Shown here one piece after another: positions 10,841 through 21,400 of a DNA stretch of 64,000 bases. How positions within the stretch are numbered: position 1 is the stretch's first letter; each line of letters opens with the position of its first letter. The stretch lies in the NCBI GenBank assembly GCA_963556195.1, contig OY744544.1, positions 41,888,288 through 41,952,287 of the forward strand. The letters run 5' to 3'. A program made the position numbers and the translations under genes. The DNA comes from Sepiola atlantica (taxonomy: Eukaryota > Mollusca > Cephalopoda > Sepiida > Sepiolidae). The notes below the pieces were generated by a model. It was not told the DNA's origin, searched no databases, and worked only from the letters and a program-made list of their open reading frames with translations.

Positions 10841-11356
10841 CTTTTAATTTCTAAGTATGAAGTCATAGAAATGTTGTTTTTTTTATTATTTTAGGATTAC
10901 CGTAAAAAAACGTGTAATGTGTGCATATATTTTTGAAAAAGTAAAAATACACTCGTGGGAGGGTACGTACATTATACGAGTAGGTCTTTCTAACTATTTT
11001 TTCAAATGTTATCCTGTAATTGGTTGAAAACAGCAACGCAACTAAAGATTCGTTTCTCTTTTAAAACAAAGCCGATTTGTCGTAGTTCGTCGTAAGTTGA
11101 CAAAATGTTATTTCAATTTGTTCATAAACAATTGAACATTATCGACCAGGAAATATTTAGTTAAAAATATTTTTTTTTAAATGGACGATTAAGTAACTTA
11201 TTTAAAAAATTAAAATGCTGCAAATAGAAAAGAAAGAACAAAAAATAAACAAAACTTTCCATTTTTTTCTTTTTTTTTACTTTGAAGATTACAAAGTTTA
11301 CCGCTTTGATGTTCATTTTAACAAACAACGTGTGAAGGTGATGTGATGTTCACATT
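10841..11356. other. hAT interior, no coding sequence seen
   Basis: Very AT-rich, homopolymer-rich sequence without ORFs or recognised motifs. Confidence 0.45.
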
Positions 11357-11682
11357 CCCGACACATCCCTTACCCTAACCCTAACCCCATCCCTAACCCT
11401 AACCCTAACCCGACACATCCCTAACCCTAACCCTAACCCTAACCCTAATCCTAACCCTAACCCTAACCCTAACCCCATCCCTAACCCTAACCCTAACCCG
11501 ACACATCCCTAACCCTAACCCTAACCCTAACCCTAACCCTAATCCCTAACCCTAACCCTAACCCTAACCCGACACATCCCTAACCCTAACCCTAATCCCT
11601 AACCCTAACCCTAACCCTAACCCTAACACATCCCTAATCCTAAACCCTAACCCTAAACCCCTAACCCTAACCCTAACCCCCA
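11357..11682. repeat. Interstitial telomeric repeat (CCCTAA)n
   Basis: About 325 bases of CCCTAA units (TTAGGG on the minus strand), the animal telomere repeat. The units are interrupted at intervals by CCCGACACATC and CCCCATC spacers, so there is a second-order pattern. The tract is wholly inside the hAT-type element and is not at a chromosome end. Confidence 0.95.
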
Positions 11683-14600
11683 AATCCAGTGTCACACTTT
11701 CTAAGAAAATATTGAAATGTATGCCTCACATAATTATATTGAACCGTTACATTTACTAAATGAATGAAAACGTAACCATAGGTCAGTAACTAAGTAAAAC
11801 CATGCTAAATACAACTAAAATACAAACCACTCGCCTCGCAATTCTGAAATGTTTAGGGTGTGAATTTTACATGAGTAGACATGGTTTTAACAAATTCTAT
11901 GCTTAAAATCACCTATGCACATTACACATGTGCGCACATTACATGTGTTTTACTGTACACCCGATCCAGCAACAACTTTTAAGATGATAAAAACTTTGTT
12001 GAAAATACTAACCTGTTTAATTTTTTAGGGGTCACGGTGAGGGTTCAGCAAGATACGTTAGTTTAACGTAAAGTGACCATCTACATAGCGAACTAACCTC
12101 TCCTCCTCATCTAAATATTAAACGGAAAAATTCGTTAATTAGGTAAGTCAGTTAAGTCCGAATTCGGTAAATATGAATTTGAGGATAGCAATTGAAACCT
12201 GAAAATGATTTACAATGAAAATATAAATAAAATTCCCATTTAATGTAATAAATAAATAAATAACATACGCGTAAAAATACAAAATAAATCACTCTCTATG
12301 AAGCTGTACTAATACTTTATTTGAAATTCTAGGTAAAGTGATTAAAGTGTGCACAAAAGTAAAAGGTTCGAGCATCTTTCTTTCTAGAAATATGCTGTTA
12401 TTTAAAGATAAAATACACCATAGATGCTCAAACGGTAGCATTCCTAAAGAGAAAGCCATTTTGTCGAGTCTTATTATTCTGCTGACGTCACTGTGGTTGG
12501 TGCTAAGCAGATAATCAAGACGCTTCGAAACGAACGGTTCCACGCTACGTATGAACATATAACGGTAGTCATTTCTGTCTAGAATTATTTCATTTTTAAT
12601 CTAGTAATTGTTTGGTACTTAAAAATGGGTACTGATGGTTTTGTTCATGTCGTTTACAATGTGGAAATCTGCTAGTGAGTTTAAGGTAAAATAATATAAA
12701 ACGCATTTAGACTCAAATTTAAGGTGAGTTCCAAAATCTGTCTAACAATATCTTAAATAAAAACAAATAATTGTTAGTTTTCCCTAAAGTCTGAAATATT
12801 GTGCATACGAAATAACAAGTCTACATTACGTAAAACGTTTTGTTTTTACTAATACCACATTCTAATTTATTTTGAACGTATATTAAATTGAACTTTTATG
12901 CCTACTCATCGACACCTGTTCTTATACAACACTGCATTTTTGTCCTCCGTCAGTAAAGGAGAAATCTTTCTAGACTTAGGCAATTGACATTTTTATCCCA
13001 ATCCAGAGTGCGCCTTTTATGAGCTGAATTGTTTGTGTCTTACTCTATCATCTGACGGAGGCAAGTAAATAGTGATTTGTTTCTTTTTTGTATAAAAAGA
13101 GTGTTTAAAGTTTACTTTTTGTTCCAAAAAGATCAAATATGTTTTATATTTTTTTTAACATTTTTCTAACCTGCTCACACACATGGAAACTCAAAATCAA
13201 AGAGGAACCGCCGCCAAAGTGTGGACCTCTTACACATAGACGCGAAAATGATTACATTCACTAATTAATTTATCTATAATTGAACGCCACACCAAGCCTT
13301 TACAAATGTTCAAACATTGATTTCACACTTTTTGCCAACCTCTTCTACGCTTTGTCAATTCTACGGGACTGGACAAAAGCCCATTATATAATTAAACATA
13401 TAATTAAAAGACAGACAGATGCTTAACAACATTTAAACATTAATTTTAAAAAAATTAAAAACATTTTTATATATTTAACTTTTTTTAACATTTTTTGGAA
13501 CCTTGTAAATGTAACTGCATTTTTTAAAAGAAAACCTAGCGAATTTATGTAAAGTTTTATTTCATACATGAGTAAAATGAATTTGCAACGTATTGTGACG
13601 TTATCATAATAACGGTTCACCGTAAGAATGACATACAAAAAAGATCAACATAAAAATTACCGAGTTCCACAAGACCCACCCGAAGAAGGTCGGAGGTTAC
13701 ATCGACCGAATCGTTGTAATGATAACATCTAAAATGATAGCAGTTGTTCGAATAATCCAAATAATACACCTATTTAGTTTGTTGTCTTCTAAGCAAATAA
13801 AATCGGTTTTTCTAAGTTATTGTTTTTGGGGGTAGGGTCTAAACCGACGCCGACCCCTATTTTAAAATAAATTATTTTAAATAAGTATTTACTCTATTGT
13901 TTTCAAGCAAATAACATCGATTTGTCCAAGTTATGGGGGCTAGTTCCCTCCCATCAATTTAGTAAAGGATAAGCCAACTCACAACAATATTGAATCCAAG
14001 ACATAAAGTTTTCTTTTGTTGTTGTGTTAAATTTTAGATGTAACCACGATTTTATTATTTTTTAGGTGTTTGTTGCCACTCAGACTTAGGGTTAGTGGTA
14101 GGGTTGTTTGAGTTTGTTTTTTTGGGGGGGGGCAGCACACTCATACTTACGGTTATTTGTAGGGTTAATGGAGAGTTATTGATTTTTATGTTGACTGTTC
14201 CACCCTGGGTTCATGGTTAGTAGTAGGGATAATGGAGGGTTTTTTATCCTCACCTCCTCAAAACAGGCAATATTTATCTCACCTAACCAAAAAGTAAAAT
14301 CGGGTTTTATACCTTTAAAACGCAATTTGATTAGACACTGGCTCGGAAATCGGCGATCATTTTACGTTTAATTCATATGCGAAACTGATCTACCACTCTA
14401 AATTCTAAAATAATTGGGTTTTCTTCCCCCATGTTTTTCAGGGTGTTCACACCTTATTGACTAAAAAGTAGGATCTCATTTTTGTTAGTGGAGGGGCAGC
14501 TTAGGGTCATCACCTACTTTTGAATTTAGATTTCATTTTTTTGTTAATTTGATAAACTTCCGAATGTTTTCCCTTTATGTATTGTATCCCAGATTTTGAT

Positions 14601-14817
14601 AAACTCATTGTGAAATTTTCATGTATATTTTTCACTTGTGCCATTTATAGCTGTGTCATTTTTACCTAAATTCGTTATTATCATCTATAGATTTTAGTTT
14701 TACTGGTAATTTAAATTCAATAAATATTTATCATTTTAGCATAAGTACCAAGAAATGAAAATTATGTTTAAACGATAAAAAAATTAAAAGAATCATTTTG
14801 AGAATAGGAAATTAGGT
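11683..14817. other. hAT interior, unclassified
   Basis: AT-rich with no convincing gene. 12890-13060 ('ttttgtcctccgtcagtaaaggag', 'tatcccaatcca') matches 39140-39210 and 62350-62470, so it is a fragment of a dispersed repeat. 13420-13640 has a 71-aa minus ORF of no recognised family. Repeated 'agggttaatggagggtttt' blocks lie at 14090-14250. Confidence 0.45.
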
Positions 14818-14828
14818 TCAAAATTTTA

Positions 14829-15022
14829 CGATTCCGATTCCCGATTCCGATACCGCAAAAAGTTCTGATTTTTCCGATTCTCGATTTCGATACCGCAAAA
14901 AGTTCTGATTTTTTCGATTCTCGATTCCGATACCGCAAAAAGTTTTGATTTTTTCGATTCCCGATTCCGATACTGCAAAAAGTTCCGATTTTCCGATTCC
15001 CGATTCCGATACCCCAATGGGA
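14829..15022. repeat. hAT right subterminal repeats, about 46-bp period
   Basis: Five units of a CGATTCCGATACCGCAAAAAG + TTCTGATTTTTT pattern. The minus-strand ORFs across them (RNRESEKSELFAVSESGI-type repeats) are a product of the repetition, not a gene. Confidence 0.9.
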
Positions 15023-15040
15023 TTAATGGTCCCAACACTA

Positions 15041-15048
15041 ATCACAAT
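15041..15048. repeat. 8-bp target duplication, right
   Basis: ATCACAAT, matching 10690-10697. Confidence 0.9.
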
Positions 15049-15199
15049 AAAAGTGCGAAGTTTGCATGCAAATTCATGTGTAACTTTTTCTTTTATTTCG
15101 TTTCAACTTACTGATAAAAATACTTTGTATTATTATTTATTCTGATTTGCTGTTATGAAACACTACAACTATTTCAGATCATATTGTCCCACCTCGCAT

Positions 15200-16204
15200 A
15201 AGCAGTGTGTGGCAAATTGTCTGTTTTGCGACATATCAATACCTGCTGGGTCATTTCATGCTGAAATCAGATACTTGTTTTTAACAAATAATTGGATACG
15301 GTTTATTGAACAATAGCGTACCAAAATAAAGTTTTAAAAAGCCTATTTTTTTTTAATTAAATCACGAAATTAAACTCACCACAATGCATTTCGGTTTATT
15401 CGCAATCAAGTCAGCTATTTTAATCGATTCTGTTTTGAAAAAAAAAAAAGAATTAACTACTTCGTGACAGTTCAAAATTTGAAAGGAATTTGAAAACATT
15501 TAAACTGTCGAATAGAAAGTCATATTTGGCTTTAAAATTCTTAGTAACTCCTCATGTATTAAAATATTGAAAGTTTCGAAGCTATTTACTTCTAATAATT
15601 GTATAAATAGAGATGAAAACAAAATGGCGTTTACAAAATTAGTTATGGTTTTATAACGATTTTGTTCAATTAATAATATAATGATTGAACTTACCGTAAT
15701 AATTAAATTAACTATCAAAATTGTATTTAAAGAAAAATTATATTTTTGTAAAAAAAACGGAAGAATTATAAAAAAAAATGTTTTAATGCGGAACAAAACT
15801 GAAAGTAAAAAGTAAGTCGTTTAACCAGGGCATGTCGACATTCTACTTGCAATACATTGTAAGCTATGTACAAAACAATATCTTTTTGCATTTTGGCGAC
15901 GAGTAAAGAAAAGAGAATACGTTACATGTGTACTAACAAAGATGTCAGACCTTCCAGCTGTAACAGATGGCGCTTCTAGTGGAAATTATTGTACTTTTAT
16001 ACAAGAGTTTTCGAACCTTATAACTCGGTTGTTTATTCGGCCACAGAGACGTACCGTTCTAAGAAACTTAGAAGTCACAAATTAAAAGCAAACACGTCTA
16101 TTCGTATCTATACACACACACACACACACACTCGAATTTCATAGTTTTAAAATATGAGACAGGAAAGATGAGAGTAATCCGATGTAATGAGAAATGAAAA
16201 AGGA
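15200..16204. other. No recognised gene; (CA)n at 16109-16131
   Basis: AT-rich. A 98-aa minus ORF (15500-15796) is hydrophobic and AT-driven with no family resemblance. A short CA microsatellite lies near the right end. Confidence 0.4.
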
Positions 16205-16500
16205 AAAACCAAGAGATATTTTTTATATATTCATCAACGTTTCGTCTTTATATTGTAAGACTTCCTCATGATGATAATTTTTTAAAAAATGTCATGCAAG
16301 TACATCAAAATAAGGGTTGACATAATAGGTTGATGAGAAAAAGTAGTAGCCGTGGCTAATAAGAGTGCTGGACCAAGGTCCGGGCTGAGAGAAGTCAGTC
16401 AGTGGCAGAGAGTGAAATGAATGTGGACAGCTGTGAGTGAAAAAGGGGAAGGGGTGGTAGTGTTAGTGAATTTGTATTAGGGTGGGACACCCACCCCGCC
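16205..16500 (-). mobile_element. Penelope-like element terminus
   Basis: This matches the inverted termini of the element at 27-29.4 kb: AAAAACCAA, then ATATTCATCAACGTTTCGTCTTT, then AAGACTT and CATGATGAT. It contains a hammerhead-like motif on the minus strand. Past about 16300 the similarity fades. It is a solitary terminus without readable coding sequence. Confidence 0.55.
16229..16276 (-). ncRNA. Hammerhead-like ribozyme, degenerate
   Basis: Minus strand: TCATC (stem I), ATGAGGA (C3 changed to A), a stem II hairpin GTCTT...AAGAC, GAAA, CGTT (stem III plus U-H), then GATGA (stem I partner). The C3 change would be expected to disable cleavage. Confidence 0.5.
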
Positions 16501-16559
16501 TACTTTCAAATTATCTTCATTTCTTCAAATCTTTTTCTAAAACTATGATACTACCTACA

Positions 16560-18240
16560 TACCAAAGACATAGAGTTCCCCCTAGAACTGTAGAGGGAGC
16601 CCACCTCCATTGAAGCTGTATTGGCGGTATATTCTATGTATTTGTTCCACATACATGTTGTGACTGTTAGGCCGAGGAGTTTGAATGTTGGGTTCTGAAG
16701 TAGAGTAGTATTAGCCATGGCAATCGATGGTTGAAAAGGTTTTATATAATTGTTAAAGGAAGGGGAGCTTTGTCTTAATAGAATTAATTGTTACCATCAA
16801 TTGATGGCCTCATTCCACAACAGACTGGGGGTCATTTTCTAATGGATTCAGCCATTGCGTTGGATATTGTGCCTTCGTTTTGCCCGCATATTAAGAACAG
16901 GACGTAGTATCATCAGCAAATATACTCCCTTCAAACACAATTGCACCAGGGAGGTAATTTATGAAAATCAGGAATAATAAAGGTCCAAGTATCGATCTCT
17001 GAGGCACAACCGTATTAATGTTATGATGTTTAGATGCACAGCAACCGGGGCAACCTTTATCTTTCTTTTTTTCTAAGAAGGATCTGATTATATTAAATAT
17101 TCGTCCAGTAATGCCGTACAAGTTAATTTTCTTTAGAAGACCTTCAATGCCAGACCTTGTCAAAGGCTTTGGATATATCAAGTGCTACTGCCGTAGCTTT
17201 ACCTGACTTATCCAGTGTATGGTATATGCGTTCAGATATGACCGTTATGATATCTGCAGTAAAATGGGCTTGCCTACATCCATATTATTAGTCAGAAAGC
17301 ATTAACAAGGTGGTGGACTATCGCTAGATTTATTAATGATTCAAAGATTTTAGCGAAGAGCAGAAAATGACTGATGGGGAAATAATTTTTCAGATAGGTT
17401 TTCTTTAACAAGAGTTCTAGAACACTGTTACCCCATAGACAATTTTATGTCTATCATGAAAGCAAGATGCATTTGTTGTAGACTTTGAAAAGTACAGGGG
17501 CCAGCTCAGCAGAGCATTTTGTTATTACTATTGCGTGGATAGGATCAGGCTCACATGCTTTAAAGGTGTCAAGTTGTTTTCATGATACCCCCGATATGTG
17601 TAGCTACTTTCCGTAGTGGGAAAAATTGGGAGAAAGTGGGAGTTCAAAACGTACCATTTGGCAAGCATTTAGTCTTATCAGTTGCCGTTTAAGCGGCATA
17701 ATTGTGGCTAATAATGAGAGTATTGTTTATTACCCATTATTCACCATATTATTATAGATTTTCCTGAAATCGCGAATTTTTTAATTCTTCGACTCAATAC
17801 GTTTTCTGGTCATCTTAGTATACGTACTCTTAGCTGCGGCTATTAAATCTTTCAATGATTTCTTGATGCTATAATTTTTTGTCTATTAGTAGTTTACTTA
17901 TGGTGGTTGAATTGGCAGAATGTTTTCTGCCTATGCGCAACGGCAGCTGCAAAGGTCGAAGTGAACCATTAGAGAGAGTGGAATTTTCTATAGAATTTCC
18001 GCGTGAGGACATCTGCTTCTATGCCTGCTTTGACCTAATCTGTTACCTCATGTGCACACTGTTCAACAGAGAGAGAGAATGCTTTACTCCATGGGGCGTC
18101 TCAGGTGTGATCTTTGATGGATTCCCATCTGCCTGTCTGTAGTATCCTGTCGTTTTGAGTAACGGCTCTTCGGGATGGAGTCAAAAGTTTAGGTTGATAC
18201 CAACCATTAAGCATTCCCGGGTGGGCTATGGGCATCCGCC
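16560..18240 (-). pseudogene. CR1-like family A reverse transcriptase, longest copy
   Basis: Read right to left on the minus strand. A decayed N-terminal RT region (about 18190-17700) has DAPWSKAFSLSV-type and AHRQ-type residues and the KDLIAAAKSTYTKMTRKRI segment. The finger and palm follow: DISKAFDKV-type residues at about 17180, then (16891-17181) GIEGLLKKINLYGITGRIF, PQRSILGPLLFLIFINYLPG and FADDTT, the canonical A and C motifs. The thumb is at 16860-16640. FADD is intact at about 16905-16920. The usual PQGS is PQRS. Numerous stops and frameshifts elsewhere make it inactive. It lacks the endonuclease domain and the 3' end. Confidence 0.85.
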
Positions 18241-18733
18241 ACACAATCCTCGAGTCGTGCAGTCAAATTGTTGTGTTTCAAACTCAATGCTATATATGCT
18301 GGAATATAAAACCCACCTGACTTATTTGTGTAATCAATTCCAGTTCATGTGCTCAATTGGAAAAGTGATACTTCTCACTATATACATAAATAATAAATTC
18401 CTCATGACCATTTGTCATATTTTAGCAGTCTATGATTAGTCGAGAGTTAATCGCCAGGTGCCAGAGTGACAAGGTGCCACTTGTCTGGACTGTGCTGTTC
18501 TACTTTCCATATACTGAATATTTTTACCTTTTATATAAATATATTTACTGTCATGCACAATACCAGAAAGCGCTGATCGAAGGCAGATGTCGTACGCCGG
18601 TTCCTATGACGCGTAACTAGTAACAGATGGCGAAATCAGAGAGCGATAGATGGGGGCAATCACTTTTCACATTACAAAACTATGGACTTCTAGCACGCTT
18701 GCTCATCTATCTCATCTTCTCTCCTACCATTGC
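18241..18733. other. No recognised gene
   Basis: Several short ORFs on the plus strand without recognisable domains. Possibly upstream decayed retrotransposon sequence. Confidence 0.35.
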
Positions 18734-18820
18734 TCTTTCTCTCCCTCCCTCTCTCTTTCTTTCTTTCTTTCTAGGCTCCCTCTCACCATCGCTCGTTCTC
18801 TCTCTCTCTCTTCCATCTGC

Positions 18821-18880
<60 letters not shown>
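18734..18880. repeat. (CT)n-(CTTT)n-(TA)n compound microsatellite
   Basis: CT and CTTT repeats at 18734-18815 run into a pure TA tract at 18828-18880. Confidence 0.95.
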
Positions 18881-18884
<4 letters not shown>

Positions 18885-19478
18885 CTTATATCATGGAATA
18901 ATACATTAGATAGGTATTTACTTCAACAGTGCTCAAACCATTAGTAGAGCCATAAGTATATTTTTATCCTATATATAGATATACATATATAAATATATAT
19001 GCATATGTATAAGTAAATAGGATGAATGTTCAAACATAACTCAATCCCAAAACTAAGGACTATTTTAGAATGTATTTTGTGTGCTGAAAATATAAAGGAA
19101 AAAGCTGATTAACTCAATTTAAATATAAAAATAGATATTTAGTGTGTGCGTGTGTTTCTGTGTGCGTGGGAAGAAGAATGAGATAAAAAGGGACTATTTG
19201 ACATATTTGGTTAATTAATTCCGCCGATTATCGTTTTTCTCTTGAAAATCTCGAGTGAGGAATTTTCTCTCCTTTCCTAATTGGCCAGTCTCATTTCGTA
19301 AATCTTAATCTATATTCGATCTGTTTTTCTTCAAATCGTTACAACTCTATTCAATAAGAATGAAAAAAAGTGTATTTCTTATTAAAATATATAGTCTGAA
19401 AAAGACACATGAAATGTTTTAATATGAAACTTGCTTGCAAAATCATAATTTTCTGATTCAAACATTCTAAGTCGAGCT

Positions 19479-19479
<1 letters not shown>
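18881..19479. other. No recognised gene
   Basis: AT-rich filler with a short TG-rich patch at 19141-19170. Confidence 0.4.
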
Positions 19480-19549
<70 letters not shown>

Positions 19550-19567
19550 GAGCGAGAGAGAGAGAGA
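19480..19567. repeat. (AT)n-(GA)n compound microsatellite
   Basis: About 28 bases of AT followed by about 58 of GA with two CGA interruptions. Open frames through it are low-complexity artefacts. Confidence 0.95.
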
Positions 19568-19599
19568 AATTGGTAGTTTGCTGGAAGCATTGCTGGGAG

Positions 19600-19945
19600 T
19601 AATATTAAAAGTTTTTAAAAAGGTTGAAGGCAATGCGAAGTTCCGGATCGCTGGAAGCTGTGAAGAACAAAAACAAAACAAAATCGAAATAAGTCGGATA
19701 TAGATCGAAAGGTGTGTTTATTATTCTAGACAGCAAGGGTGTTAGTTTGTAATATCCGGATTATCAAGAATCAATTTGATATATTTCGAGAGATTTTTTT
19801 TTCTTTCTTTTTCCTCTCCTTGTAAAAAATAAATAAAAGAAAAATCCCGGATTCCGAGAAAAATGCCAGGAGTGCTGGGGGGTTAAACCGGAAGTGTTCA
19901 GGGTAAGGTATTCAGAGGAAAATTAAATAGATTCTTTTTTTTTTA

Positions 19946-19986
<41 letters not shown>

Positions 19987-20944
19987 ATGTAATTGTATGT
20001 TGTTTCCATTTATTTAATTTTTATTTTTATTTATATATTTACTATTATTGTTATTTTTTTTCCCCGTATATAAAACGTTGATTTTACTTATAATATATAT
20101 GTTTGTCAACAGAATGATTCCGGCATTAGATTTTATATATGCTGTAGATAGCTAATTATTTGTTGTCGGTGCAGTATATATTATAATTTAGTTATACCTG
20201 GTTAAGTTTAATCCTTATTTATTGGTTTTAATTTACCTCTTAAGTGTCTTTTGTTTTAGGTATGGAAACTGATCGGTTTACTGGTTAAAGGGAGACAAAT
20301 CTGTTATCTTTGGTATTAATTTATAAAGGGAATTCTGTTAATTGGCTTTGTTTGTTGAATTTATTTAACTAATGTAATGGTCAATTCTTAGTATAACGGG
20401 TATGATTTGTGCAAATAGTGTTTATTATGGGGGGGTTATTATCTGGGGGATGGGTTCTGGGGGAGTAGGTTATATGATGAAGGTAGAATTTAATTCGTGT
20501 CTCCGGTTCAAAACTGGATTATGTTTGGAAATGAGAATAGCTTCCATCAGTCTTAGGTCGCCTAGGTTCCTGGTCGAGGCTAGAATGGAAACGTTTATGT
20601 CTTGTTGTGTAGTATTGCATGAGGAAGTATGTTTGAAGAAGGAAGATATATTTGTGTTAATGTGTTCTTTTATACGCTGGTGTAATTGTCTTGTAGTATA
20701 TCCAATATAGGAATGGTTACAAATAGTGCATAATATATTGTATACACAGTTAGTGCGGTGGCATAGTCCAGTGGTAGGAATGGGACAATTGGCTAGGGAG
20801 CATGGTTCTTGGTGCGTGTAGTGCGTTTTTTGGAAAGGTGTTGACGTAAGGTGGTGCCGGTGTGGGTGAGTTGAATGTCTAGTTTTTCTTTATGCTTACA
20901 GCGATCCGGAATTTCGCATTGCCTTCAACCTTTTTAAAAACTTT

Positions 20945-20945
<1 letters not shown>
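19600..20945 (-). mobile_element. Penelope-like element 1 with inverted ends
   Basis: About 50-bp inverted ends (19604-19652 and 20893-20943, anchored on AAAAGTTTTTAAAAAGGTTG and CGGATCGCTG) enclose about 1.3 kb. The minus strand near the right end encodes a GIY-YIG domain. The internal 19660-20390 part is AT-rich with no readable RT, so this is a truncated copy with a partial inverted duplication of one end, a common Penelope insertion form. Confidence 0.65.
20395..20860 (-). pseudogene. GIY-YIG endonuclease domain, Penelope-like 1
   Basis: The minus strand gives ANCPIPTTGLCHRTN, CVYNILCTICNHSYIGYTTR, QLHQRIKEH, then SSFFKHTSSC and LMEAILISKHNPVLNRR. VY...YIG is the GIY-YIG signature. The following R, the H of KEH and the E of MEAILI are the usual conserved positions. 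The CxxC pair within VYNILCTIC is typical of retroelement versions. The reading frame through this domain appears largely open, but the RT domain upstream is missing. There is an unrelated plus-strand ORF (20402-20710) that is its antisense shadow. GIY-YIG domains nick DNA to prime insertion in Penelope-like elements. Confidence 0.75.

Positions 20946-21031
<86 letters not shown>
20946..21031. repeat. (TA)n microsatellite
   Basis: A pure TA run separating Penelope-like element 1 from the next inverted-repeat structure. Confidence 0.95.
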
Positions 21032-21034
<3 letters not shown>

Positions 21035-21224
21035 CGCTTATTAAATAAATCATTCAGTGAAGACCGGGGTTGTGCCAATAAAAACAAGCTCAATGATACT
21101 CAATTACAGAGTACAGAGCATTTATATGCGATTTTATGAAGGCTTACCAAAGCATTTCTTTCAGGACACCAATGATCACCATTAAAGATTTTTTCTTACA
21201 AATATTTTTTATTCAAATTAATTT

Positions 21225-21285
21225 TTGTTCCTACACGTGTTTCACTGCCAAGCAGGTACTTGCTTGGCAGATCATCAGGGAAATT
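21225..21285 (-). ncRNA. Hammerhead ribozyme, type I-like, left arm
   Basis: Minus strand in order: TTTCC (stem I), CTGATGA (core), a 10-bp stem II (CTGCCAAGCA / TGCTTGGCAG) flanked by one U on each side, GAAA, a minimal palindromic stem III (ACAC/GTGT), then UA as the cleavage dinucleotide and GGAA closing stem I. All core positions (CUGAUGA, GAAA, UH) are intact. The palindromic stem III with no loop suggests that it works as a dimer, as described for other short-stem-III hammerheads. Confidence 0.75.
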
Positions 21286-21400
21286 AAATGTCTGGAATAA
21301 AGGTTTCAACTGCCGACAATACACAATGTGGCGTTGCAGTAGTTGAGGTCACTTAAGGAGAGAAGAAGAAGAAAAACTAAAAATAAAAGTTAAAATTAAA

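Larger units (their letters stand above)
10698..15040. mobile_element. Non-autonomous hAT-type transposon, 4343 bp
   Basis: The ends are TAGTGATGGGAC at 10698 and the complement of TAGTGTTGGGAC at 15040, a typical hAT terminal pattern. They are bounded by a perfect 8-bp direct repeat (ATCACAAT), the target duplication length of hAT elements. Both termini carry clustered subterminal CGATTCCGATAC-type repeats, as expected for transposase binding sites. No hAT transposase (BED finger or dimerisation domain) is readable in any frame; ORFs such as 12289-12558 and 15500-15796 (outside) are unremarkable. The element carries a telomere-repeat tract and a piece of another dispersed repeat (12890-13060), so its interior has been replaced or filled by captured DNA. 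Confidence 0.85.
10585..15199. mobile_element. Long-arm MITE split by the hAT element
   Basis: The left arm (about 10585-10680) and right arm (about 15105-15199) are reverse complements with differences: AGGGTGGGGCCAAATGATCT against AGGTGGGACAATATGATCT, continuing through an 'aaattagaataaataat' block. TA lies at both outer ends, as expected of a Tc1/mariner-type target. Without the hAT insert the MITE is about 270 bp. Confidence 0.65.

Noticed and set aside
10570..15200. 4.6-kb outer inverted arms as ends of one large DNA transposon
   Set aside because: The exact 8-bp duplication and inner TIRs show that the interior is a separate hAT insertion; the outer arms are only a short split MITE.
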